Position numbers and translations under genes: made by a program
The notes under the pieces: generated by a model
What the model was told of the DNA's origin: nothing
Databases searched by the model: none
Seen by the model: only the letters and a program-made list of their open reading frames with translations
From: Myxocyprinus asiaticus
Lineage: Eukaryota; Chordata; Actinopteri; Cypriniformes; Catostomidae
Reading direction: 5' to 3'
Assembly: GCF_019703515.2 (NCBI RefSeq)
Contig: NC_059372.1
Span: 23,546,931 to 23,610,930, forward strand
Length of the DNA stretch: 64,000 nucleotides
Part shown: positions 1 to 11,880 of the stretch, piece by piece
Layout: the number at the start of each line of letters is the position of its first letter
Numbering within the stretch: position 1 is the first letter of the stretch

Positions 1-72
1 CCATTCTAAAATTATCTTTAAAAAGTTGAGTTGATTTTATTTCTATCTGTTATTCTCTCTCCCTTTCTTGTA

Positions 73-1609
73 CAGTTGAAGTCAGAAGTTTTCATACACT
101 TAACTTTTAACCACTCCACAGATTTCATATTAGCAAACTATAGTTTTGGCAAGCCATTTAGGACATCTACTTTGTGCACGACACAAGTAATTTTTCCAAC
201 AATTGTTTACTGACAGATTGTTTCACTTTTAATTGACTATATCACAATTCCAGTGGGTCGGAAGTTTACATACAATAAGTTAACTGTGCCTTTAAGCAGC
301 TTGGAAAATTCCAGAAAATTATGTCAAGCCTAATTTAGCTTCTGATAGGCTAATTGGAGTCAATTGGAGGTGTACCTGTGGATGTATTTTAAGGCCGACC
401 TTCAAACTCAGTGCCTCTTTGCTTGACATCATGGGAAAATCAAAAGAAATCAGCCAAGACCTCAGAAAAAAAAATTGTGGACCTCCACAAGTCTGGTTCA
501 TCCTTGGGAGCAATTTCCAAATGCCTGAAGGTACCACATTCATCTGTACAAACAATAGTATGCAAATATAAACACCATGGGACCACTTAGCCATCATACC
601 GCTCAGGAAGGAGATGCATTCTGTCTCCTAGAGATGAACGTAGCTTGATGCGGAAAGTGCAAATCAATCCCAGAACAACAGCAAAGGACCTTGTGAAGAT
701 GCTGGAGGATACAGGTAGACAAGTATCTATATCCACAGTAAAACGAGTCCTATATCGACATAACTTGAAAGGCTGCACAGCAAGGAAGAAGCCACTGCTC
801 CAAAACCACCATAAAAAAAAGCCAGACTACAGTTTGCAAGTGCACATGGGGATAAAGATCTTACTTTTTGGAGAAATGTCCTCTGGTCTGATGAAACAAA
901 CATTTAACTGTTTGGTCATAATGACCATTGTTATGTTTGGAGGAAAAACGGTGAGGCTTGCAATCTGAAGAACACTATCCCATGTTGTGGGGGTGCTTTG
1001 CTGCAGGAGGGACTGGTGCACTTCACAAAATAGATGGCATCATGAGGAAGGAAAATTATGTGGATATTTTGAAACAACATCTCAAGACATCAGCCAGGAA
1101 GTTAAAGCTTGGTCGCAAAGGGGTCTTCCAATTGGACAATGACCCCAAGCATACCTCCACATTTGTGGCAAAATGGCTTAAGGACAACAAAGTCAAGGTA
1201 TTGGAGTGGCCATCACAAAGCCCTGACCCCAATCTGATAGAAAATTTGTAGGCAGACAAACCTGACTCAATTACACCAGTTCTGACTGGAGGAATGGGCC
1301 AGAATTCCAGCAACTTATTGTGAGAAGCTTGTGGAAGGCTACCCAGAATGTTTGACCCAAGTTAAACAATTTAAAGGCAATGCTACCAAATACTAACAAA
1401 GTGTATGTAAACTGACTCACTGGGAATGTGATGAAAGAAATAAAAGCTGAAATAAATCATTCTCTCTACTATTCTGACATTTCACATTTTTAAAATAAAG
1501 TAGTGATCCTAACTGACCTAAGACAGGGAATGTTTTCTACGATTAAATGTCAGGACTTGTGAAAAACTGAGTTTAAATGTATTTGGCTAAGGTGTATGTA
1601 AACTTTTGA
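73..1609 (+). mobile_element. Tc1/mariner element, Sleeping Beauty-type (fossil)
   Basis: A DNA transposon with the IR/DR layout of the Sleeping Beauty lineage. The left outer repeat starts at 73 directly after a TA (71-72), with cagttgaagtcagaagtttt. A left inner repeat lies near 251-282 (cagtgggtcggaagtttaca). Matching right repeats lie near 1400-1430 and 1588-1609. The right outer repeat stops matching after gtaaactttt, so the right end is truncated or diverged and its TA cannot be placed. The body is a broken transposase. Family assignment rests on recalled similarity to salmonid and cyprinid Tc1-like elements. Confidence 0.88.
431..1396 (+). pseudogene. Tc1-like transposase, inactivated
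   Basis: The reading frame opens at ATG 431 with a [14 protein letters not shown] start and a paired-like helix-turn-helix region, as in Tc1 transposases. It is interrupted by an in-frame stop after the HTH region (about 584-586). Further frames carry the second DNA-binding helix (645-968, KVQINPRTTAKDL) and the DDE core (958-1251). The catalytic-Glu context survives as PDPNLIENL and is followed at once by a stop. The natural end of the gene is probably the taa near 1394-1396. At least two frame changes and several stops make it non-functional. It cannot encode active transposase, though its terminal repeats are partly intact. Confidence 0.85.
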
Positions 1610-3199
1610 TCATTCATATATTTAATATGAAAATAAAATTAAAAAAAATATTGTCAGTAACGATGAAGCATACAGTCGCTATTTGGCTTTGTAAGGCAGT
1701 GTTTTATGTTACTGCTGAACAACAAACACATTTGACCTGTAATATTTTAATTAATATTTTCATTAATTTCAAATGGCAAAGGCTTTTTACCAGTGTGGGT
1801 GAAATGTTTAAAGTATTGCCACTGAAAGTCATACTTACTAAAAATCAGCACTGTTTTACATTGTAGAAAGTTTTAATTTATATTATACATTTTAAAAACT
1901 ATTGGCCAATTAATATGCTATCAGCCTGTTTTTCCACCATAGTTATCGGTATCGGCAAAACCCACCATCGGTCGACCTCTACATGAAATATTGATATGAG
2001 TTGAAATCATTTTATTTGCTTACTTTTTGAGATCGCAGAGTGATACAAGAAGTAGGGAAGATGACTTGTTGTAACAGGATGACCCGTCTTAATCCCCTGA
2101 TGTGTGGTTGATACTCAGAAGTATCAGACCGCTAGATGGCACCATTGACCAATCAGAATAGAGTATTCCAGAGACCCGCGTAATAATATAAAATAACTTC
2201 AGACAGAAAATGTGTTCAGGTGCTATCGGAATTATCTTAAAAATGAGTTTCCTACTTGGAAGTTGCAAATGAACCCCCCAATCAAGAGATAATTTTGATA
2301 CCCATGTTTTCGAGTTGGGAGGAGACATAAATCTTCAATATGATGGTGGAGAGTACAATTTCTGTATTGAATGATAGGTTTTATTCATTTTTCGAAATGC
2401 AGCTAACTTGTTAGCGCTTTCTGTTTTGGTCATATACATCAATGTATCAGTACACAGAGAAAATATTACGGTATCAAAATAAGAGTTCCCCAAGAAGGAT
2501 GCAACTAATAATTCCAGTAGCACGTGGAAGCAGCATTATGTTCATGCATTTCTTCTCCACCAGCAAAAATAGTTCCAAAAGAACTATTTCGAAATGCCAG
2601 TATGGTAGTTCGACAGGGTTGTTTTTGTTCGTAAATATGCAATCTCCAGAGACAGTCACTGAATAAACCGGTGAATGAAATCAACAATTAATTAAAATCC
2701 AAAACCACTATTTGGAAAGCCACGAACTCCGAAGCGGAGTGATTCAAATAGTGAAGTGTCCCATTGCTTTTGACTGTATATCAGCACTCTTGGAATCCAG
2801 TCAGATTCGAGGACTTGAACTGTTGTATAATATTAATTTATAAGCTGGTTATTATTGCTAAATAATTCAATGACAGCAAATGATATGTGCTATTTTTCTT
2901 TATCCTTTTACACAAACTTTATAATATGATTTTATGATTTTCTATAAAGCTGCTTTGAAATGATGTGTAGTGTGAAAAGCACTATACAAATAAAAATGAC
3001 TTTACTTGAATTTAGTCATATTTGACAATATTTTTATTTATTTTTTTATATATATATATTTGAAAAACCAAAATTGTGCATTATCCATTGACGTGGCTAT
3101 CAGTAGATTTTGGAACAGACTGAAGGTCATCAACAAAGCAGCACAGTTATCAGCAGATGCCAGTAATCTCAAAATTATGCTGGCTAATATATCCACCTA
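1610..3199. other. NOC2L intron or upstream region, no exon recognised
   Basis: AT-rich non-coding sequence. A short relic at about 1935-1975 (ggtatcggcaaaacccacca) resembles the end of an hAT-type repeat. The stretch 2948-3000 ends in gtgaaaagcactatacaaat, a retroposon-like tail that recurs at 21149-21199. No NOC2L exon was recognised. Confidence 0.4.
2948..3000 (+). repeat. Dispersed retroposon-like tail, copy 1
   Basis: The segment runs from ctgctttgaaa to a gtgaaaagcactatacaaat tail followed by aaaaatgac. A close copy lies at 21149-21199. Such tails are common at the 3' ends of fish retroposons; the parent family was not identified. Confidence 0.45.
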
Positions 3200-3200
3200 T

Positions 3201-3535
3201 CACTACTTTAAGGTACTTTTGATGGTTGTGATTTCTCAACTTAAGTTTGTTCGTGCACCAGTACCTGCAGGGTCCTCTTAACATTCTCTTGTCGAATTTG
3301 TCACTTCAGTGTGCCATGCGCTTTAATACTGTCAACTTTCTCAAATTCTTGGCATACATATCACTACTTTGAGGTACTTTTGATGGGTGTGATTTCTCAA
3401 CTTAAGTTTGTTCGTGCACCAGTACCTGCAGGGTCCTCTAAACATTCTCTTGTTGAATTTGTCTTGTGTTGTCACTTCAGTGTGCCATGCGCTTTAATGC
3501 TGTCAACTTTCTCAAAGTCTTGGCATACATTTTTC
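3201..3535 (+). repeat. Tandem duplication, period about 161 bp
   Basis: The unit starting at 3201 (cactactttaaggtactttt) is repeated at 3362 (cactactttgaggtactttt). Both copies continue through gcaccagtacctgcagggtc and the shared gtgccatgcgctttaat. The second copy carries a short extra segment (cttgtgttg). Short ORFs here are by-products of the duplication. No protein family was recognised. Confidence 0.85.
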
Positions 3536-3571
3536 ATCTTAATGTGCGTTTGCTCATTTTTTAAACACCTT

Positions 3572-4512
3572 GGGGCCGGATTCATGAAAATGTTAAGAAA
3601 AAAATTAAAGTTCTTAGGATGAATTATAAGAAGTTCGTAAGAATGTTCCTAAGTGCAATTCTTGAAAAATTCTTCTAAAATATTTTCTTAAGAACATCTG
3701 GTAAATTGTAATGATTAATTTATCTATGAACCTTTTTTTTTTTTTAAGTAGCAAGCACCTCGCGATAATATTTTTGAATATGAAGTGTGTGAGATGTGTT
3801 AGTTTAACGACATTAACCGTCAAAGGAGAATTTACTTGCTGCTAATCATTTGATAACTTTTGTCATGGAGGAAAAGGAAAAAAAACAAAAACTTAAGTAG
3901 ACAAGAGCTGGATGTTCTTGTTGAGGAAATTACTCCAAGAAAATAGTTTTCCTTGGGAAGTTTGATAATAATGTCACGTCGGAAAGTACAGGTGGGTAAA
4001 TGGGAAAAGGTGGTGGAGGCTGTCTACGCTGTGCCCAGCTCCGATAAGAATGTGGATGGGGGGTGAAAAAGAAAGTCTCAGCTTTCTAATGTTATAATTA
4101 TTATGTTTCTATGAACTCTAAAGTTTGTGGAGAAAGAGCGCTATATGTAGCGCATCTGTTTGAATTAGCATGATTGGTCCCCACATTAAGAAGCTTCAAA
4201 ACAACATTTATTGTTTGAATTTGTGATAACATTTACATGGTTTACAAGCTGAAAATAAAAATATAATTAAACACAAAACAGTCAAAAACGTTTTTCGGTC
4301 TAAAATAACATTTCTACGTCCCACTGCGACTTGAGACTCAACGTAAAAAACCCAGTAAATTCATTAAACATCTTACCTTTTAGAATTTAAGACAACTGTG
4401 AGGTTATCCTAACTTTAAGATGTTATTTACGACGATATTGAAGAAAAAAAAAAGTTACAAATGAAGAAAATGGTAAAGAAGAAATTTAAGAATGTTTCAT
4501 GAACCCGGCCCC
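3572..4512. mobile_element. Harbinger-like DNA transposon relic
   Basis: Terminal inverted repeats are ggggccggattcatgaaaat at the left end (3572) and the complement of tgtttcatgaacccggcccc at the right end (4512). The inside holds a decayed Myb/SANT-like ORF on the + strand, which is the accessory protein of PIF/Harbinger elements. No Harbinger DDE transposase is visible, so this is a deletion derivative. A clear 3-bp target-site duplication was not found. Confidence 0.65.
3889..4062 (+). pseudogene. Harbinger Myb-like DNA-binding protein fragment
   Basis: Three frames in series read RQELDVLVEEITPRK-stop, then VFLGKFDNNVTSESTGG-stop, then VGKWEKVVEAVYAVPSSDK. Together these resemble the N-terminal trihelix of the Myb-like (NAIF1-related) protein of Harbinger elements. 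Each block ends in a stop or needs a one-base shift to continue, so the gene is dead. The assignment rests on motif recognition only. Confidence 0.55.
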
Positions 4513-5354
4513 TGATCATCAGTGTTCCTGTTTCCAGTGCTGGGAGCAACATTTTGATTATGTCTTTGAATTGTTTTCCTCCTTACATTTTAACCTTATT
4601 GATCACCCCGCAGGGAGTCATTAGAGTCTTCTCCTTGTGCTCATGGTAGACTTTTGTACCTTCTTTGAACCCATGAGCTCTATGGTCAGCCTTTCTCTGG
4701 TTATATTAAGATGCATAAGACTGCTGTTGGCAGCAAGGTGTGCACATGGTGTTAAACTCGGTTCCCCCCTCTGGCTGGCCCCAGTGTGTGTCGGGTAATT
4801 AGGGTGGAGGGTGCCTGGCTGGGGAGGTGTCTGTGCTGCCATTCACCTCCCAGGCAGCATCTAATCAAATCCCACTTCAAAGCTCAGGGATTTCAACTCA
4901 TCCTCTTCAGAGAGTACAAGACACTCCCACACACATGCACCTCTGAATTACCGGGGTAAATTTCCATCAGAGGCTAGCCTCTATTTTTGTCATTTTAAAC
5001 AGAAACTTTTAAATGTGTGGCAACACTTATATGTGAGCAGCATGGGTAGGTCAGTTGTGGTATATTTTAGTTTCTAGAAGAACAGTTTATGGGCATTGGC
5101 ATCAACCATTGGTTCTGACATTTTTTATGTTGTTATTTAGCATTTTAGTACTTCAATAATTCTTTGAAGCTTCTTACAAAGATTGTACAGGTGGTCATGA
5201 CAATGCCTTAAAGGGATAGTTCACCCAAAAATGAAAATTCTAATTTTGGGGATAACTGTCCCTTTGAAATTTAGTTCAAACTGGTTCACCCTTTTCTTTG
5301 TCCTCATTTCATCAAGATGATTGTTCAAAAGACATTTACTTCATCTCTTTACAG
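4513..5354. other. NOC2L intron, non-coding
   Basis: No exon recognised. At 5213-5245 there is one terminus of the aagggatagttcaccc MITE family that occurs in full at 14440-14657 and 31787-32057. The rest is unremarkable. Confidence 0.4.
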
Positions 5355-5444
5355 AGGAACAGGGCGACTCTGATGAAGAAGGTCTTGAGGACCTCTCAGA
5401 CCTGAGTGCTGATGAGGATGTGGACACCTCAGAGGATGATTCAG
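5355..5444 (+). CDS. NOC2L: NOC2L penultimate coding exon
   Basis: The exon is bounded by acceptor tttacag (ending 5354) and donor GT at 5445-5446. It reads, after two bases of a split codon, EQGDSDEEGLEDLSDLSADEDV and further acidic residues. NOC2L is a nucleolar protein of 60S ribosome biogenesis (Noc2 family); in mammals it is also NIR, an inhibitor of histone acetyltransferase. The acidic C-terminal tail is typical of the family. The donor (gttaat) is weak. It ends in phase 1 and joins the exon at 7164 in frame. Earlier exons must lie to the left of the window. Confidence 0.8.
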
Positions 5445-5543
5445 GTTAATATATCTGGTTTTATTTTATTTGATCTTCCCTGTTAACAATTCTCTCACTG
5501 TATAAATGAATGTATAAATATATTAAGTATCTTGAGATATGTA

Positions 5544-6066
5544 CAGTACTGTGCAAAAGTTTTAGACACTTGTGAAAAATGTTGCATAGTGAGGATGTCT
5601 TCTAAAATAAAGCCATAAATGGTTTCATTTATCAATTAACATAATACAAAGTTCAGTAAACATATAAAAAGCTAAATCAATATTCGGTGTGACCACCTTA
5701 GCCTTCAAAACAGCACCAATTCTCCTGGGTACACCTGGACACAGTTTTTCTTGGTTTTTGGCAGATAAGATGTTCCAGGCTCCTTGGAAAATTTGCCACA
5801 GTTCTTCTATCTATTTAGACTGTCTCAGTTGCTTCTGTCTCTTCATGTAATCCCAGACTGATTTGATGTTCAGTGGGGGGCTCTGCAGGGGCCATGCCTT
5901 CTGTTGCAGGGCTCCCTTTTCTTCTATTCTATTTGAAAAATTAATGTTTGTGAGTCTAAAATGTATATTTCCTATTGACGCACTAAAGCTGAAGATATAA
6001 ATAACTATCTTAAGACAAATATTTTTGTGAAATATCTTATCTGCCTAAGACTTTTGCACAGTACTG
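5544..6066 (-). mobile_element. Internally deleted Tc1-like element
   Basis: Inverted termini are cagtactgtgcaaaagtttt at 5544 and its complement ending at 6066. The left TA is at 5542-5543. On the - strand the inside reads VWDYMKRQKQLRQ, ELWQIFQGAWN and VPRRIGAVLKAKVV, the C-terminal part of a Tc1 transposase. A stop interrupts it, and the N-terminal half and most of the catalytic core are gone. Confidence 0.75.
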
Positions 6067-6090
6067 CATATGTGTGTGTGTATACATGTA

Positions 6091-7111
<1,021 letters not shown>

Positions 7112-7163
7112 TTTTCCAATTTTTTTTTTATCTCTTTTCAATTTCTTTCATTATCTGTCTCAG

Positions 7164-7294
7164 ATGGTGACCAAAACAAGCCCTCGTCTTCTGAAGTTAA
7201 AGCACAGAGGAAGATGTTGAGCACAGAGCTGAAGGAGGTGGCACAGGGAGATGATGATATGGTCGAGGACCTGGAGCTCTCTGATCAGGACTAG
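7164..7294 (+). CDS. NOC2L: NOC2L last coding exon and stop
   Basis: Acceptor ctgtctcag precedes 7164. With the single base carried over, the exon reads DGDQNKPSSSEVKAQRK, then STELKEVAQGDDDMVEDLEL, and finally SDQD with stop tag at 7292-7294. The pattern LxxxAQG...xEDLxLS near the terminus matches my recollection of vertebrate NOC2L C-termini, which supports the gene call. The position tail to tail with SAMD11 is the same as in mammals. The acidic tail is short and low-complexity, so the call depends on this motif plus synteny. Confidence 0.85.
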
Positions 7295-7500
7295 AGTCAC
7301 ATTGTTATTTCAGACTGACATTTCTATTTCACATCCAGGCATAACTGGCACCGTTATTGAGAGCTATGTACAGCCTCTGTTGTAGTGATGTTTCCTTTTG
7401 CACCATTGTATTTTAAATGTGTGAAACAAAACAAAAAGACTTCTAAATTCATCTTCTAACAATTCATATTCTATCAAATTAAAGATCTTAAAAAAAAATT
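7295..7500 (+). other. NOC2L: NOC2L 3' UTR with poly(A) signal
   Basis: Non-coding sequence after the stop. An attaaa hexamer at 7478-7483, followed by an A/T-rich stretch, is a plausible cleavage signal about 185 bp after the stop. Confidence 0.6.
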
Positions 7501-7573
7501 TTTAAAAAGTTTTCAAACTATTATTTACAGCCAATTTTCACATGTATAGTGTGACAATCAATAATTACTCCTT

Positions 7574-7782
7574 AAAGGTGAAGTGTGTAATTTATGTGCT
7601 ACCAGTGGCCAAAAAACGGAATTACAGTCTGTTTGTTTGAGCAGCCTGGTTGGGTCACAGCTAATGGCGTTTGTTGAAACGGAGTGTTTGAAGCCACTTA
7701 AAAAATTATATTTCATTATTCAATTATTGTTCAATTCTGTTTGGTGCTACTAGTGGTGCTGAAGTTACACACTTCATCTACA
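7574..7782. mobile_element. Small MITE
   Basis: About 205 bp with inverted ends: ggtgaagtgtgtaatttatg on the left and the complement of gaagttacacacttcatc on the right. Next to these the internal sequences gctaccagtggcc and gctactagtggtgc are also inverted. A related half copy occurs near 33400-33440. Confidence 0.6.
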
Positions 7783-8293
7783 ATAACAAAACAAAAATCA
7801 AGAATTTTATAGAATGATTATAGTGTTTCTCTACATTTAGGGGTGGGGAAAAAAGTTATTTTCACCTCAGTGTTTTGAAATAAGGCACTGCTTGTGTTTA
7901 AATGCATTGAATGGGCAGCTCAGAGGAGGGAGGTGAAGGCAGAGGGTTTGGCCCGGAGCACCAGGCTGCCAAACTCTCGTATCATCCACTGCCATACTAT
8001 GCTACCCAGGTGGGGAAAGCGAAGGAGAAGAAACAGAGGGCAGCCTGTTCTCTCGCCAAAACGTCTTTTCTCCTTCAGTGCTTTCACAAAACTTTCTGCT
8101 GGCTTGGCTTTTTTGAAAAGTTTTTAAGCAGTGTTTAAGCTGCCAGGACTCCACACAGCTCAAGATATGGTGCAGGAAATTAGCAGACCTTATTTGCATT
8201 TTCTATGCTGAATTTGTGGTCAAATGGATTTTAACAAGGTAAAATGTGTTAATATGTTAAAATGTGTTAAGCTGAGCATACTACACTCATTGA
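7783..8293. other. Intergenic, unassigned
   Basis: There is an open frame at 7911-8138 (+, 75 codons) of mildly higher GC content. Its translation matches no family I know and no splice context is evident, so it is not called as a gene. Confidence 0.3.
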
Positions 8294-8513
8294 TAGGGCT
8301 GGGTATTGATACAGATTTCCCGATTGGATTCCTATTCACAAGATCTTGATTCAGTTCCGACTTTGATTCAATATAGATTCATATGGGTATATTTTAGTTA
8401 TAATGTTCCTTTTCCTTACATATGAAAGATATTCTCTCTCAGCTAATGCTGTTAATTATGCAGGGGACCTTCTTACTAGGTACATTACAAAAATATAAAT
8501 TTTACTAACTACA

Positions 8514-8902
8514 TTTTCCTGGCTCAGGTAGGACTTTTAATAGGCCACTTCAGTGCTTTACAACTTCACAAACTCATCAGCTTCACAGGCATGTAGGCAT
8601 TTAACACATCAGCTTCATAAACGCGTAGTCACTTAAACACATCAGCTTCATAAACATAACAGGTTAAACGTAACAGCTTCAGGAGCACCGTGGCCTTCTT
8701 TGTACCAGACTCTCTCACCCTCTCTGCTGGTGGTGTGGCTGCTTATATGCCGCTCTCCCCATGCTCACTGGAATTAGAGACAGGTGTTGGACATAATCTA
8801 GCTCAGGTGCAAGCACCCTTACCGCATTCTCTCTCTCTGGACGGACGCTCGACCACGCCCCCACCACCACATATCCCCACCGCCCGACTCCGGCCTGTCT
8901 AC
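8514..8902 (-). repeat. 3' LTR of the Gmr1-like element
   Basis: Shares ttttcctggctcaggtagga and most of the following roughly 340 bp with 13023-13367. The inner boundary is set by the polypurine tract at about 8903-8917 (- strand aaatggggggggagtgg), after which the - strand LTR begins TGGTAGACAGG. The outer edge is uncertain. Compared with the distance from the 5' LTR to the primer site, the U5 end may be about 48 bp short. Confidence 0.7.
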
Positions 8903-9435
8903 CACTCCCCCCCATTTCTGGAAAGGAAGCCGGCGACAGCCATCTGCGCTCCCGGTCTGTGGACCACCTTGAACTTAAATGGCTGTAGAGCCAGATAACA
9001 ATGGGTGATCCGCGCGTTGGTATCCTTCAAGTGGTGGAGCCATTGGAGTGGGCTATGATCCGAGCAGAGAGTGAAGGCCCGCCCCAACAGGTAGTACCGG
9101 AGAGTGAGGACCGCCCACTTGATGGTGACACAATTCTCCTCTACGGTGCTGTACTTAGTCTCCCTCAGTGAGAGCTTACGGCTAATGTACAGCACTGGGC
9201 ACTCCTCTCCCTCCACCACCTGCAAGAGTACGGCCCCCAGCCCTCTGTCTGAAGTGTCCGTCTGCAAGACAAAAGGGAGATAGAAATCGGGTGAATGTAA
9301 AAGCGGCCCCCCGCAAAGTACTGCTTTAACTTGCGTAAATGCCTGTTGACACTGCTCCGTCCACTGGACCTGGTCAGGAGCTCCCTTTTTAGTGAGATCA
9401 GTCAGCGGGCTGGTGACATCCGAATAATTAGGCAC
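8899..9435 (-). pseudogene. Gypsy-type RNase H domain
   Basis: A 178-codon frame with the connection region (NYSDVTSPLTDLTKKGAP) and the RNase H motif LQTDTSDRGLGAVLLQ. It also contains YISRKLSLRETKYSTVEENC and the DHSPLQWL block. In active family members the last of these usually has a different aromatic/acidic neighbourhood. It follows RT in another frame. It has no independent start, being part of the Pol polyprotein. Confidence 0.8.
8903..8917 (-). other. Polypurine tract of the LTR element
   Basis: On the - strand this reads gaaatggggggggagtg, immediately upstream of the 3' LTR, the expected place for second-strand priming. Confidence 0.65.
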
Positions 9436-9442
9436 GAATCTC

Positions 9443-10045
9443 CTATAATAGCCAGCCCCAGGAACTGTCTAACCCCTTTTTGGTCTTGGGACTCAGGTGG
9501 GTCGCAATCGCCGCAGTCTTGTTAATTTTGGGACGCACCTGCCCGTGGCCCAAGTGGAACCCCAGATACCGTACCTCCACCCGCCCAATCACGCACTTCT
9601 TGGGGTTTGCTGTGAGTCCCGCTCGTCTCATCGATCTCAGAACCACCCTCAGATGCTGCATGTGCCGCTGCCAATCATTACTGTAAATTATGTCGTCTAA
9701 GTAGGCAGCGGCGTAAGTCAGGAGACGCTGAAACATAGCCGGGGCTCCAAACAAACCGAACGGAAGCGTCACAACTAGGTGTAATCCAAACGGCTTGGAG
9801 AAGGCTGTTTTTTCACGGGCAGTTGGTGTCAAGGGGATCTGCCAATAACCCTTTGTCCAATCCAGTGTCGAATAAAATCGAGCAGTGCCCAACCGATCGA
9901 GCAACTCATCAACGCGAGGCATTGGGTATGCGTCAAATTTAGACACCGCGTTGATTTATCTATAATCCACACAGAACTGTACAGACCCGTCACTCTTAGG
10001 AACTAGAATGACCGGGCTGGACCAATCGCTGTGGGATTCCTCTAT
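9443..10045 (-). pseudogene. Gypsy-type reverse transcriptase
   Basis: The palm motif AYLDDIIYSN is present, preceded by YPMPRVDELLDRLGTARFYS and FGLFGAPAMFQRL. A short segment expected between FQRL and the YLDD strand is missing. The N-terminal RT part (SDWSSPVILVPKSDGSVQF) lies at about 9960-10045, cut off by an in-frame stop after CVDYR. The conserved catalytic Asp pair is intact, but the protein is not. Confidence 0.82.
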
Positions 10046-10419
10046 TACCCCCATATCAAGCATTGCATCCAATTCTTCCCGGACAATTTTCTTTTTGTGC
10101 TCGGGCAATCGGCTCGGTCTCGATGTGGTGCTGTATGAGGTTCATACGACCCGGTAAAGGGGAAAACACGTCTGCATACTCCTTTTGCAACTTGGCAACC
10201 TCTGCGAGTTGATACAGTGAGAGGTGGTCTCCGCAAGTGACTGGGGTGAAATGATTGTTTTTTTGTATTCACCTCTGGCCCGAGCTCCGCCTTCTCCGGG
10301 ACTACCGTAGCCAACGTCACAGGGACCACCTCCCTCCACAGTATCAGGAGGTTGAGGTGATATATTTGATTTGCGCCCCCTCTGTCGGTTCGCTTTACCT
10401 CATAATCGAGATCCCACAC
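10046..10419 (-). pseudogene. Integrase C-terminal region and linker to RT
   Basis: Reads WDLDYEVKRTDRGGANQIYH and LNLLILWRE, the small C-terminal beta domain found after gypsy-type integrase cores. It then runs into a spacer (ATVVPEKAELGPEV) leading to RT. Its position between the integrase core and RT confirms the unusual gene order. Confidence 0.65.
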
Positions 10420-11325
10420 TCGTCGTGTGACCTCAAAGGGTCCTTGCCACTTGGCGAGTAATTTGGAGCTCGATGTGGGAAGTAATACGAGTACCTTATC
10501 TCCCGCAGCCGCGTTCCCCTGTCGTACAGTCGGCTCTGTCGTTCTTGAGCTTGGAGCAAATTCTCCTGTGTTAGTTGCCCCAAAGTGTGGATTTTTGCTC
10601 TAAGATCAAGAACGTATTGAATTTCATTCTTACTGTTTGAAGGTCCCTTCTCCCAAGCTTTGCGCATTACATCAAGCACGCCGCGCGGGCGCCGCCCATA
10701 TAGCAGCTCAAATGGGGAAAATCCTGTGGAGGCTTGCGGGACCTCTCGTACTGCGAATAACGGGATTGAGCAATTTGTCCCAATTTCTAGCATCCTCGTG
10801 CACGAACTTACGAATCATATTTTTAAAGGTTTTATTAAATCGCTCCACCAGGCCATCTGTTTGTCGATGGTAAATGCTGGTACGGATTGATTTAATGCCC
10901 AATAATTCGTAAAGCTCGCGTAGTGTTCGTGACATAAAAGTTGTGCCCTGATCAGTGAGGATTTCTTTCGGAATCCCCACCCGGGAGATTATTTTGAAGA
11001 GTGCCTCCACAACACTGCGTGCTGAGATGTTGCGCAAAGGCACTGCTTCCGGATATTGCGTTGCATAGTCCACTAGGACCAATACAAAGTGTTGTCTGCG
11101 TGCTGACCACTCTAATGGCCCGACGAGGTCCATTCCAATTCTCTCGGAGGGGACCTCGATCAGTGGAAGAGGGCGCAATGGTGCTTTTGGGGTGGCCGGT
11201 GGATTCACCAGCTGGCATTCACGGCATGCCGCACACCACCTGCGGACATCGCTGCCAATGCCCAGCCAATAAAAACAGGCTATTAGGTGGTTCAGTGTTT
11301 TTCTTACCCCTAGATGACCAGCCAT
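10395..11325 (-). pseudogene. Gypsy-type integrase
   Basis: Overlapping frames give the zinc-binding region (GHLGVRKTLNHLI...CAACRECQL). The DDE core follows, with Asp in RIGMDLVGPL, Asp in EILTDQGTTFMS and Glu in TDGLVERFNKTFK. A second frame at 10793-10395 continues the core and linker (AVREVPQASTGFSPFELLYG). The catalytic triad is visible, but a frame break near 10750 separates the two parts. In gypsy elements integrase normally follows RNase H; here it precedes RT. Confidence 0.82.
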
Positions 11326-11420
11326 GGGATTATAATGAGCCGCCTAGAAAACATTTCCCGACAGCTCCGCGGTATTAAGAGCTGGGTTGTATCTTCCTTG
11401 TTTGAGCATCCTGCGTCACT

Positions 11421-11880
11421 CTATACAACCACTCGTTTATAATTGCAAAATAAGGATATGAAAGGGCGACACCCGGCTGGAGTTATTGACCATTGATCAT
11501 CCTGACGTGGAGCAGACAAAGACGGCCCTGGCTCTGCCTCCCCTGCCAGAGCATCGCACATCTCGCATCTCATTGCTTTAGTGCAGGACCCATCCGCGCA
11601 TATTCCCTTTAATACATTTCTAAATTCAGGCCAATTAGTCCCCAAAATCAGCGGATACGTGAGGCGGGAACTAACCGTGGCCTCCACTCTATGTTTTGTT
11701 CTCCAAAATTTAATTACAAGGGTCACCACAGGGTAGTTGTGAATACCCCATGCACACACTTCACTCTCACCATTTTAGCTGTGCCCAAAGCCTCACGTTG
11801 AACCAAGCATTGGTGGATAGTGGTTTGGTTACAAACCGTGTCCACCAATGCTAGGTGAGTACCCCCCTTGACACTTACCG
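11421..11880 (-). pseudogene. Aspartic protease of the LTR element
   Basis: The active-site loop is THLALVDTVCNQTTIH; the usual D-T/S-G motif reads DTV here (gtt for ggt). The flap and C-terminal part continue in another frame (SRLTYPLILGTNWPEF, 11759-11421). With the Gly to Val change and the frame break it is unlikely to be active. Confidence 0.7.

Noticed and set aside
3311..3622. 103-codon ORF on the + strand
   Set aside because: It repeats the same peptide as the ORF at 3006-3281 because of the 161-bp duplication. No conserved domain and no gene context.
7911..8138. 75-codon + strand ORF in the NOC2L-SAMD11 intergenic region
   Set aside because: No family resemblance, no splice sites or poly(A) context, and overlapping alternative frames of similar length. 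Not enough to call a gene.
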